Source: Purpureocillium takamizusanense (Eukaryota > Ascomycota > Sordariomycetes > Hypocreales > Ophiocordycipitaceae). Taken from it: a DNA stretch of 64,000 nt. The position numbers and the translations under genes were made by a program. Position 1 is the first letter of the stretch; each line of letters opens with the position of its first letter. The notes under the pieces were generated by a model. That model did no database searches. It was given only the letters and a program-made list of their open reading frames with translations, and had not been told where the DNA came from. The stretch is taken from the NCBI RefSeq assembly GCF_022605165.1, contig NC_063077.1, positions 372,001 to 436,000 on the forward strand. Reading direction: 5' to 3'. Shown piece by piece: positions 55,163-64,000 of the stretch.

Positions 55163-55909
55163 TCTGGACTTGCTGCTCTCGGGGGGTTTGGATCTTGGGG
55201 ACTAACAAGAGTGACAGAGCAGAGGTCAGAGCTGGGATCACTCGTATTAATAAATGCCGCATGTGTAGGATACACATTATATAGAGTTTCATTGTAGTGC
55301 ATATTCCAGAGTTCGAAGTATAATAGAATTCATATAAAACTCACGTAGTTGCACTTGTATAGCCTATTTGCACCAGTACTAGAGTCTAAGGGGGGCAGTG
55401 CGAGCACGAGGACATGGGAATGGCCCGCAGCGGAGGGTGATCTTTGAAGGATGGCGGAGCGATTAGTTTATTGCTTTATCCTAAGTTATAGCGGGTGAAA
55501 CACATAGCAATGTTGCTCATAGTATAGAAATACCTTGTACGATTATGGGACGCTTCAGCCGGCAGTTTAAGCATTTGCGATTGTCAAAAGCATCGTGGAA
55601 ATGCGACTTTTTAAGGCGCCAACTTGATAGCCCTTGCCTATTTCCAGGATTCCGATCCGCTAACTTCATGCAGTGAAATGGTTGCACGCTTGGCTTCGAC
55701 TACGGCGTCTTTTCCTAGAGTTGGGTCATGCACTTGCACTTGCACATGTCCTGCGCATAGGTAACACAGAGCAATCCACCCGGCGGAGTCAATAGCCAAC
55801 GCCCGCATCATCCCGGCAGGCTGACCATGCCACACATGACCGAGGCCTTGAGAATCAATGATCCTCTACGTGCAGTTTTGGGTATCAGTGCGAGTGGCGG
55901 AGACGAACT
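55163..55909. other. AT-rich intergenic region
   Basis: About 750 bp between the cysteine-module gene (its 5' flank, with CTATATAAT on the minus strand near 55276-55284) and the Dal5-type permease stop. It is AT-richer than average; no gene was seen. Confidence 0.45.
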
Positions 55910-57808
55910 TTAATGCGCAAACCGAAAATCGAGGCGCTTGCTTCCTTCGTCGGTTGTTGTGGTCAAATAGTCGTCCTTTTCCTGAGGCGACATGGCGTTC
56001 CATATCTTGTCGCGTGTCTTATTCCTCCACACGTAGTAGAACTTGATAAGCAAGGTGGCAACAGCGTTCCAAGCAATGATGCCCAGAATAACCGCGTTGC
56101 CTCTTCGGTAATACGGTGCATCATCCTTACGATATATCTGATCAGGACTTCAATCAGTGATGTGACTTCCGTCGCGCATAGGCCGACAGAGAGGCTCACG
56201 TTGGAGGAGATGATGCTGCCGGCCTGCCCCGTCATATTGATAATAGCGCTCCCCACTGTTCTTGTCCTCACCGTTCCTGCGTTTCTCGAAGTCAAACTGA
56301 CTGAGAGCACTCTGCATTAACTCAGAGCTCGCGACTATGTGAATTGTAGACTGTGTCTCACTCACCGAGAATAGAGTGTACGAAAGGGTAGCCAACGATG
56401 AGAGTTGTGAGGGCATATCTCACCCAGTTGCTCGCATCATCGGGCAGGAGCCTGAGGGCAAGGATCAAAGGAAACATCCACACCGAAAAAAAGAAGGTAA
56501 CAAGGAACCGATTGTTGATGCGCTCCGACACCCAGGTCCAGAAGATGAGCTGTATGCAAAAGAGCACGTAGGCGGGGATGGTAAGCAGGTTAGTCAGGAA
56601 TGTATCAAAGCCCAAGTTGCGCAGATTAAGAGTCATGTAAGTCTCTACCGGCTGCACGGGCTGTAGCAGAGTAAAGCCCAGCAGGTATATTGGCCAGAGG
56701 TCCCAGTCGAGTAACGCCTGCCAGAGAAGGGGAAGGGTGAGACCCTGGCGATTATGCATGCCGCCCTGGAGGTGGTCAGCTGGACAGTTGGGTTTTATCA
56801 AAGGCCCCATTCACGGGCCCCGATCAGTCCAGAGGGCCCACCTTTGCTGGATCGTCGCGGAGAATGCGATTCACCATGATGACCTCTTCACGCTCTGAGA
56901 ACCAGCCGTCTTTGCCGCGGAACCAGCTCGCTGTTTGCGTCGGGCTAGGCGGTAAGTAGAACCACGATATAACCCCCACCACGGTGGTCAGGGCTCCTTC
57001 AATGATGAAGAGCCACCGCCATCCTGCCCAGTCCCCTAGCCCCCTCATATGCAGAACTCCGTACGCTAGGAGGGCAGCGACAATTCGAGTGAGGTAGGAG
57101 GAGGTGTAAAAGTAGCTGACCCTTGCGGGAAGCTCGTCGCTCTTGTAAAAGTAAGACAGGTATAATATTGCGTCCGGGACGAAGCCGCCCTCGAGCACCC
57201 CGAGAAACCCTCTCGTGGCGAAGAAACCAGAGCGTCCGCGCATGGCGGCTTGACAGCACGTCACGGCGCTCCATGATACCATCTGAATAGGAATCCATAC
57301 ATCCGGACCGAGCTTCTTCGACACCATTTGGGATGGGAGTTCAGCGGTGAGGAAACACACGTAGAAGATGGTCATGCCAGTGTTGTAGTCATTGGTGGTG
57401 AGGCCAAGATCAGTAAGCATGTTGTCCGAAAGGGCCTGAATAATGTTGCCACGGTCCAATTGGAGGGCAAAGAACATCAGGCATACCCAGGAGCAGATGC
57501 GGTAGTCTAACTGTGTCTTGTATAAGCCCCTTTTGTCTTTCCGTTTAGCACTTTGAGGCGTCCTACCTTTCGCACTAGCCGCTGCTCCTCTTTTGGATCC
57601 CACGACGCCGTAGGGTCGTATCGATGCCGGCCTTCATACTCGGGTATAGGCTCGTAGTGTCCAGCAGAGCCTCCCGCTGCCACTACCGCAGCCTTTGTTT
57701 TGGAGTAACGGCTTAGCCTCGGGCGATATCGACGGGTGTTAAGCCGGAGATGGTGCGGCTTACCTCAAGAGGAATCTCGCAAGAGGATAGCTCTGATCGA
57801 TACGTCAT
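55910..57808 (-). CDS. Dal5/anion:cation symporter-type MFS permease
   Basis: Six exons joined in frame: 57808-57764, 57692-57567, 57516-56842, 56765-56366, 56300-56200 and 56137-55910, giving 524 residues, normal for the family. Diagnostic sequences are GRHRYDPTASWDPKEEQRLV, CLMFFALQLDRGNIIQALSD, NDYNTGMTIFYVCFLTAELP, FFATRGFLGVLEGGFVPDAI, the splice junction DPAKGGMHNRQGLT, the junction SSNIYRKDDAPYYRRGN, and the ending SKRLDFRFAH. Members of this TCDB 2.A.1.14 group import allantoate, pantothenate, biotin-like or other organic anions with protons across the plasma membrane; the substrate cannot be inferred. The first exon (MTYRSELSSCEIPLE) is the least certain part, because it depends on an AAAG acceptor. 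With six exons it is the most intron-rich gene of the window. Confidence 0.88.
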
Positions 57809-59468
57809 TTCGTATTACAACAGGGGAATGTAAGGCAGCCCTGCCTTGCACACCGAGCCTTGAGGAACGAAGTCCTTAGCGGTCTTGATATCAGCACGGG
57901 TCTCTCGCTATTGAGCTAGCTTAGAGGTACCGGCAGTAGCTCTAGCCTCCGGCCTTATATGTTATACTTAAGAGGGGAGGGGGAGGGGGAGGGGAAAATA
58001 GGGTCTATCTTTGGCAGTAATAGTAGGAAAAACCCCGGCAGATTATGAGATAAAGATAAGAACTAGGCCAATAGGAATAAAGCTTTAAAAACTGCTCTCT
58101 CAACTACCTGGAGTATGCAAAAAACTGGCCGTAGAAATCCTTTCGGAACTTCGTTCCTCAAGGCATTGTCGCCATCTCATACTCACAAACCCATAGGATC
58201 GATGGGCGCTTCGCTTTCTTTTTAACCTATAACCGCGGGCCGGCATTGGTAGCACACGAATACGATGTCTTACATCGAAGCACGGCTGGACCCAGAGGTT
58301 ACATCGCCGCCAGACCTTTTGCAGCGGAACCATGCACATACCGCACACCAAGTCGCCGCCCCAGTAACCCTCCCGCTCATTCCATCACCACTAGGATATT
58401 AAGACCACGCGTTGGGCCCCTAAAGATGTTACCAAATGCAGAGTTACCGTGCAGTTCAGACATCTCTGAGTGCGAGTCTCACGCCAGAGTTGGCGAAAAA
58501 ATATATAGGTTCAGTGCTCAACGAATCATGGGAGAGCTTTACTTAGAAGTCTAGAATGTAGACAGTCGCACGCTCCTTCAAGCTAGGCGTACACGCACGA
58601 TCATTGGTGTTGATGCCGGCGATAAGGTGTGAGTGTTGCCCCGCGGACCGATCACACCATTTCGGCTGGAGATTGTCTCACACCGATCCTGCCGTTGGCC
58701 ACTTGATACTAATGGTCCGTGTAGCCTTCGTTACGACAATTTTGAACTATTCGGAACCCGCCGGTGCAAAACTGGGGTGCCTGTTTCAAAAGGTTGGTAA
58801 AACCAGATCTCTGAGGCTTTGCCTGGATCTATAGTAACCGTACGTCAGACGGTCGAGGACTAGGAGGATATTCTTGTTGTCCCAAAGGTCATGAGTCACC
58901 CGGAGCATTTAACCCGTAACTCAGTACTCTCTGATCACAGTAACAAAGTTGACTATGCTCTTCAGCTTCCACACCTACGAGTTCAACGCGTCGGACCTGC
59001 TCAGCCCTCGTCCGCATTAGGTTGACTAGTCAAAGAAGAATTGGGTTTGTACTTGGAGCATGACACATTACTGTCCAATTTACAGTCTTATATGTGTTTG
59101 GATGGTGAATTTTACTCAGTGACGTATTTTGTCGGTGCAGGCCGAGCTGTGCAAGATACGCGGTCAGCGCCGAAGCGTTGAACCGGAACTCGCGTTCTCG
59201 CGGTGGTGAATCGGTGGTATGGTTACTGATGGTAATGTCATGCATACTCGTGGTTGTAAGGTGACGTTTGACTTGTATGTTATTGCCCTCCTTGACAAAT
59301 GTTCACGACTGACCCAGAGGAGACAAAAACAAGAAACGCCGCAGACTGCCAAACGCTCTGACTTACATAGCCACGAGTATGTATTTACATATTGCGAGTT
59401 TGCGTTGAGTGTTTGCTGCACTTTATACGTATTCTCATTAGTCGTTCCACATGATCTTAGTCGCTGGC
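57809..59468. other. AT-rich, repeat-like spacer
   Basis: About 1.66 kb between the permease start and the DHA1 transporter stop. It contains AT-rich stretches, a G-rich tract (57971-57997), and TA-step-rich text similar in style to the 21.2-22.3 kb island. It may be a decayed repeat; no open frame was recognised. Confidence 0.45.
57971..57997. repeat. G-rich GGGGGA tract
   Basis: Four purine blocks of G4-G5 separated by A (GGGGA/GGGGGA) on the plus strand. The arrangement could fold as a G-quadruplex. Confidence 0.6.
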
Positions 59469-61070
59469 TCAAGCCCTCGCTTCTAGCTTGGCCTCCTCTC
59501 GTCTCTTCTTCTTCGCGGCCTTGGCCTTCACCTCTGCCCGCCACGTCATTCCCCAGCGGAGTATACACAAGAGCGGGAGGAAGCAGACAAAGTAGAGCCC
59601 CCCAACAAGGGTGAAGGCGCCGCCAACGCCCATGGCATTGATCATCGGCACGACCGCGGCGCTCGCCCCCGCGCCGACAAGGCACCGGGTGAGGTTGTTG
59701 GCCGCCGTCGCGGTGCCGGCCCTGCCCGGGTGGATGTCGATGAGCAGCACGTTGGTCGCGTTGCTGTACCCAATCAAGCCCATGCCGATGAAGGCGCCGA
59801 GCACGCACAGCACCGCGACGTGCGCGTCCGCGTGCATGGCCCAGCCCCAGGCGATGATGCTGGCGCCCCCGAGCGCGAGCAGCGGAAATCCGACTTCGAG
59901 GCGGACGCGCTCGATGGGGAACTCGGAGAGGTCCTGCTGCCGGGAACGGTCGTAGGGGATGCTGAGCTTCACGCAGTGTCGCTTGTAGTTCCAGTTGATG
60001 ACAGGGCCGACGATGGCGGCGGCGCCGACGGACCCGCCGGCCAGGGGCAGATACATCAGGCCAACCTTGATCTCGTCGTAGCCGTAGCGATCGGCGAATA
60101 GGGACGGCATGGCGGATGCGATACAGTAGAAGCCCGCGAAGACCAGGCTGCTGGTCCAGAGAAGCAGAGACGTCTGCTTCTCAAAGAGCATGAAGACGGA
60201 GCCGAGGATGTTGGGGGCCTTGAACTTGAACTTGTTGGCGGCCGTCGCCGTGCTCGCCGTCTCGCAATCCTCAACACGGTGTGTTTTCCGCTGCCGCTGT
60301 CGGCGGCGACTCATAATCTGCCACACTGACCGATACATAGGAGGTGGGTAGATGGAGCCATCGCCAACGATGTGTCGACATGTCTCAGGCAGGAACAAGA
60401 CAATCAGCACAACCGTCGCGCCAGACGTGATGACCAGGAACCAGAATATGGACCTCCACCCAAGATACTGCGAAAGCAAACCGCCGACGACAGGCCCGAG
60501 CGCCGGGGCCAACACCGCCGGCACGACGGTAATCCCAATGTATTGTCCTCGCTCTGCCGAGGTGACCAGGTCCGCCACCACTGCGGTGCAAAGGGCGACG
60601 GTGGTGCTCGAGCCGGCCGACTGCAGGCACCGAAGGCCCAGGAGCGCGTTGTAGCCGGGCGCGAGCGCGAGCCCGATGTTGGCGGCGATGTAGATGACGA
60701 AGCAAACGACGTACGCGGGCCGTCGCCCACCGCTGTCGGCCAGCGAGCCAATGAACACGGGCGTGATGCCCTGGAAGACCATGTATGTCGTGATGGTCAG
60801 GTTGATCTGCGAGCTTGTGACGTTGAAGTCCTTCGCGATGGCTGTCAGGGCGGGCAAATATATTTGCGCCGTAAGGGGCGAGAAGAAGGCCGTCAGGGAG
60901 GCGGCCAAAACCATGGCACGTTTTTGCCATGTGGTGAAGATGGAGTAGCGGCCAACTTGGCCATCCCGAGCCTCTCCATTTCCATCTCCATGATCCTTTT
61001 GCTCATCATCTTGCGCTGATGACTCCTCCTTCGTAGGTTCTGGAGCCGGTTTTGAAGTCATCGGGGTCAT
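59469..61070 (-). CDS. DHA1-family (QDR/AQR-like) drug:H+ antiporter
   Basis: A single exon, 533 residues, with 12 predicted membrane segments. The N-terminal cytosolic tail is charged (KPAPEPTKEESSAQDDEQKD). The first helix reads RAMVLAASLTAFFSPLTAQI. Motif A appears as GSLADSGGRRPAYV. The later GQYIGITVVPAVLAPALGPV with GWRSIFWFLVI is the antiporter motif C region typical of Qdr/Aqr/Dtr-type DHA1 transporters. A cytosolic loop of about 60 residues (RRRQRQRKTHR) separates the two six-helix halves. Such proteins export drugs, organic acids or secondary metabolites at the plasma membrane in exchange for protons. It lies next to the acetyltransferase gene on the same strand, which suggests, but does not show, export of an acylated product. 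Confidence 0.92.
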   Translation of the reverse strand: MTPMTSKPAPEPTKEESSAQDDEQKDHGDGNGEARDGQVGRYSIFTTWQKRAMVLAASLTAFFSPLTAQIYLPALTAIAKDFNVTSSQINLTITTYMVFQGITPVFIGSLADSGGRRPAYVVCFVIYIAANIGLALAPGYNALLGLRCLQSAGSSTTVALCTAVVADLVTSAERGQYIGITVVPAVLAPALGPVVGGLLSQYLGWRSIFWFLVITSGATVVLIVLFLPETCRHIVGDGSIYPPPMYRSVWQIMSRRRQRQRKTHRVEDCETASTATAANKFKFKAPNILGSVFMLFEKQTSLLLWTSSLVFAGFYCIASAMPSLFADRYGYDEIKVGLMYLPLAGGSVGAAAIVGPVINWNYKRHCVKLSIPYDRSRQQDLSEFPIERVRLEVGFPLLALGGASIIAWGWAMHADAHVAVLCVLGAFIGMGLIGYSNATNVLLIDIHPGRAGTATAANNLTRCLVGAGASAAVVPMINAMGVGGAFTLVGGLYFVCFLPLLCILRWGMTWRAEVKAKAAKKKRREEAKLEARA

Positions 61071-61698
61071 GATGGCGGTGGCGGTCGTGGCGGCGGCTAC
61101 ATGTACTGAGACATCTCATGCTGCAAAACACAACGAAGGCAGCAACTCGACATGATGCAAGTTATAGGACAATGTACTAACATCTTCGGTATCCCAAGAT
61201 ACAGTGCTCCTCTACATCCGCCTGCCCGGTAGTTAATGCGGCTCCACTGTTCGGCGACGGCCCTGTGTATGCAGTCGGCGCCGGCTCGGTGCCGACGTCG
61301 GCAAGCCGGCTCACACCGCATCGATGCTCGGTACTTGGCCCGGCAGCGGGCTTACCATGTCCCATGAAGTAGCCTGTATACCCATTAGTGGTTTATTAGG
61401 CACTGGCTGGCTTATAAATGATATTGCAGTCGCCATTGCGGGTCTATGCGTGGCTACGCTAATGGACATCAACGCCTAGCGGCTCATCGATGCTTCAACA
61501 ATGACGCACGTAAATTTGGAGCCGCGCTACGCCGGACAACGGATTCTTGGCCACGAAGCCGGATTTCGTATTTTTCCTATAGCGAGGTCCTTGCCATGGA
61601 CTTAGGATTACATTACGGCCGATGTACGATGGCCTTCCCGGCTGATAATTTGGTTCTCTATCAGGACCTATTAGTTTCATTCTATTAGTGAGTAATCG
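61071..61698. other. intergenic region
   Basis: About 630 bp between the acetyltransferase stop and the transporter start, both minus strand. It is AT-richer toward 61380-61690; no gene was seen. Confidence 0.45.
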
Positions 61699-63241
61699 CT
61701 AGGGAGCCCCGAATTTGCCGGCGTCGTGCAGGCGCTGTGTGTACGTTTTAAGATCTCGTTCGAGGCTATCGACCAGCTCGTCGGGAACCACGGTGTCCTG
61801 CCACGAGATCCCGGCCGTCAAGATGCCGTTCTCGGCGCTCGCAATGTTTACGCCCAGCGCCGGACCGGCGACCATGGAGCCGTTGCTGAAGAGCAGGCGC
61901 GTGATGGACCAGGATGCACCAGCTGGCGGTCGCGGTAAGACGCCAATGTTGCTCACCTCCCAAGACTCGGTCCGAGTCTTGCCCTTCTTCTTCTCCCAAA
62001 AGTCGAACCAGTCGCCCACATATTTCAGGAGGCCATTGATGTCGTCTTTGGGCAATGTGGCCAATCTTTCGACGAGCTCCATCTTGATCCGTTTTGCATG
62101 TTGCCAAATGAGTGCGTCCAGGTCTGCTTCCGGTCGACGGATGGCGGCGACTGCCTCAGCAGGATAGTCGTGAGAAAAGCTGGTGATGAGGCACCGTAGA
62201 TGGTCCTTGCACTGTGGATCGGCCTTGGGCCCAAACCATGGACGCAGGTTGATGGGCGTGCTGGCTGCAAACGACTTGGCCTCATCCGGCGGGAGCTGAC
62301 GTGCGTACGAAACGAGCGTGAGCGCGTGAAACAAGCCAGTAAGGGTCGCTGAATGTTCCCGGCAAGCTTGTAGTAGGCTGACAACCACCTCGTGCGGGAT
62401 ATCGACGGGACGGACGCGAGTTTTGTATGGAATGGCAAAGTCGATAGCTTTGCCATGCCACGGGACGACCTTGCGCGGCTTCAGGATGTCGGGGCCAAGC
62501 TCGCTCCAAAGGGTCTTTGCCACGTATGAAATGCTATTTCTGAAAGGAATCGCATCCTCTTGCGCCTCTGGCAGCTTGGGAGCGTCTGGAAAGGAGAGCA
62601 GATGCGGCGCGTCAGGGGAGCTGCAAGCCGGTTGGGGTGGGTCGTTCAGGGCAGACAAGAGCAGCTCATGGAATCGTCTGCCGCTGGTTCCATCCATGAG
62701 AGAGTGGTGGAACGCAAAAACAATGTCGGCAAGCTGAGTTTCTCGGTCCATGTTGGGACCGGGTTGAAGGACTGCGAGGCGCCACGGTGGCCGCGTCTCA
62801 AGCTCTGGCCACAATTGATCGTGGTGCCATCCCTGCTGCTCAGCAACAAGGGCCTCATATGTTTCCGTCGACTCGCACTCGAGGGATTTGAAGGAGACAT
62901 GGTTGCGCAGGTCGACTTCTTTCACATGAGAGAAATGAGCCTCGTTGCTGTCCTGGCCCAGAATACCGACGCGGAGCATGGGCTGGGCGGCGACGACGGC
63001 TGCAAGAGCCGGGTACAGCTTGGCCGTGTCCAATTGAGCTTGTGCAGCTAACGACGATGCGGCTTGATACCTGCAGGTCACGGTGACGCAGCGGTATATG
63101 CCAATGTGGTGACGCGTGGACGAGAAGTGCTCACTGCGTCCGTTAACATGGGGATTCAGGAGGCCCCCTCCGCCACGGATCGGTCACGGCTCACATGTGC
63201 GACAGCCGCCGCAAAGGCGTCAGGTCAACAGTGGTAGACAT
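61699..63241 (-). CDS. alcohol acetyltransferase-family (AATase) acyltransferase
   Basis: Two exons (63241-63195 and 63133-61699; intron 63134-63194, GTGAGC..GTTAAC..GCAG) give 493 residues. The first exon is short (MSTTVDLTPLRRLSH); the splice yields HIEHFSSTRHHIGIYRCVTV, matching the conserved N-terminus of the family, so a downstream start would truncate it. The catalytic HxxxDG motif is FAFHHSLMDGTSGRRF. Later landmarks are ASTPINLRPWF (the NLRP/DFG-like position) and ESWEVSNIGVL. AATase/condensation-like enzymes transfer an acetyl or other acyl group from CoA to a hydroxyl or amine: fusel alcohols in yeast, secondary metabolites in filamentous fungi. The substrate is unknown. Together with the neighbouring DHA1 transporter, P450 and methyltransferase it may form a tailoring group. 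Confidence 0.88.
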
Positions 63242-64000
63242 GATGCTAGGACGCTCATTAAGGGATAGGCGCAGTGGCGGGATGAAGGGCGATGGCCATG
63301 AGTCTCTCAAGAGAGTTGGGAAACCCGTTTTGCGAGCTGTATGTCAGCGGAAGGCGCAGGTTTCTTGGCCCCATAGGGAGAGGCGTGTATGGACGGCGGG
63401 TGGACGCGTTTGCGTGGAGCCTGCATTGTCGCCGACGGTTGACCAAGAAGCAGGGCTGCGGCGCATGAGTTGGACATGAGGCATTACTGATGCGCATCGT
63501 CAGGCCAATGCTTAACTATTATGTATTTAGGTAGGAGGAGGGTGTTTGCAGCAGGAGCGATTTCAAGCTGCATCATCCATAGATACGAGGTACCCGGTAC
63601 TGTCGACGGCCATTCCCATCAGTCAGTCCCATCACTGGCCGTCGGCAGGCGCCACCGAGTGCCCTGCCTCAGTACCTAATAACGTGTGGTGCTGCGGGGG
63701 GACAAGTACTGTATACTTCGCGTCGCGTACCTGGTATGCCTAGCTTTCATGTACAGTGCACCGTTTCTGTGGGCAAACATCGGGGGAAACAGCCGGCCCG
63801 CCGCGCGCGCGTGAATGGAAACCAGACATGAAGCTGGGAGGCAGGTGCGAACCATACCAAGGCAACTGCAGCCCCACCTGCCTCTCAGTGACTTGACTAA
63901 CACTCGGCAGCCGGCCAAACAGGGATTGGGTGCACTGGGGAAGCAAGTCGCGACCGCCCACACGGTTGCCCATCTTGCCTGCGCGCACTCATGGAGGAGG
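63242..64000. other. gene-free right edge
   Basis: Upstream flank of the acetyltransferase gene to the end of the window. Only short unsupported frames; a gene could begin just beyond the edge. Confidence 0.45.

Overview
The window looks like nuclear DNA of a filamentous ascomycete, most likely a Sordariomycete and perhaps Hypocreales. It is GC-rich. Most genes carry one to four short introns (about 50-130 bp) with GT..AG ends and CTAAC/CTGAC-like branch sites. The families are typical of such fungi: NACHT-TPR and ankyrin proteins, an Rds1-type ferritin-like protein, Dal5 and DHA1 transporters, a fungal-type APH kinase, an alcohol acetyltransferase and OSCA/CSC1. The order-level placement is an inference from style, not from a marker gene. 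Gene models were assembled by hand by joining open frames across splice sites; for nearly all of them the exon lengths sum to a multiple of three.

Layout. 1-5.2 kb: an orphan secreted protein (minus strand) in gene-poor DNA. 5.2-10 kb: a NACHT-TPR (NLR-like) gene and a large ankyrin-repeat gene in tandem on the minus strand. 10.9-21 kb: a compact, mostly core block with a TRAPPC12-like protein, a dual-specificity/tyrosine phosphatase, an SDR oxidoreductase, dolichol-phosphate mannosyltransferase, a secreted PAF-acetylhydrolase-like lipase and a GNAT acetyltransferase. 21.2-24.5 kb: an AT-rich, repeat-scarred island holding one APH-family kinase. 24.5-27.5 kb: a 982-residue secreted G/P/N-rich repeat protein. 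30.4-35.9 kb: an AT-hook protein and a CSC1/OSCA mechanosensitive channel, flanked by two long gene-free spacers.

39.5-63.2 kb is accessory in character: a decayed membrane-protein gene, an Rds1 ferritin-like protein, a small GPI-type surface protein, an ERG6-like sterol C24-methyltransferase with a one-base frameshift, an atypical P450, an 1184-residue protein of unknown family, a secreted protein built of four identical-spacing cysteine modules, a Dal5-type permease, a DHA1 multidrug transporter and an alcohol acetyltransferase. Methyltransferase, P450, acetyltransferase and exporter together resemble the tailoring part of a steroid/triterpenoid or other small-molecule pathway, but no backbone synthase lies in the window, so a shared pathway is only a hypothesis.

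No rRNA, convincing tRNA, CRISPR array or intact transposon was found. The most novel-looking items are the four-module cysteine protein (54173-55162), the repeat-rich secreted protein (24548-27496) and the large unknown protein (49828-53512).
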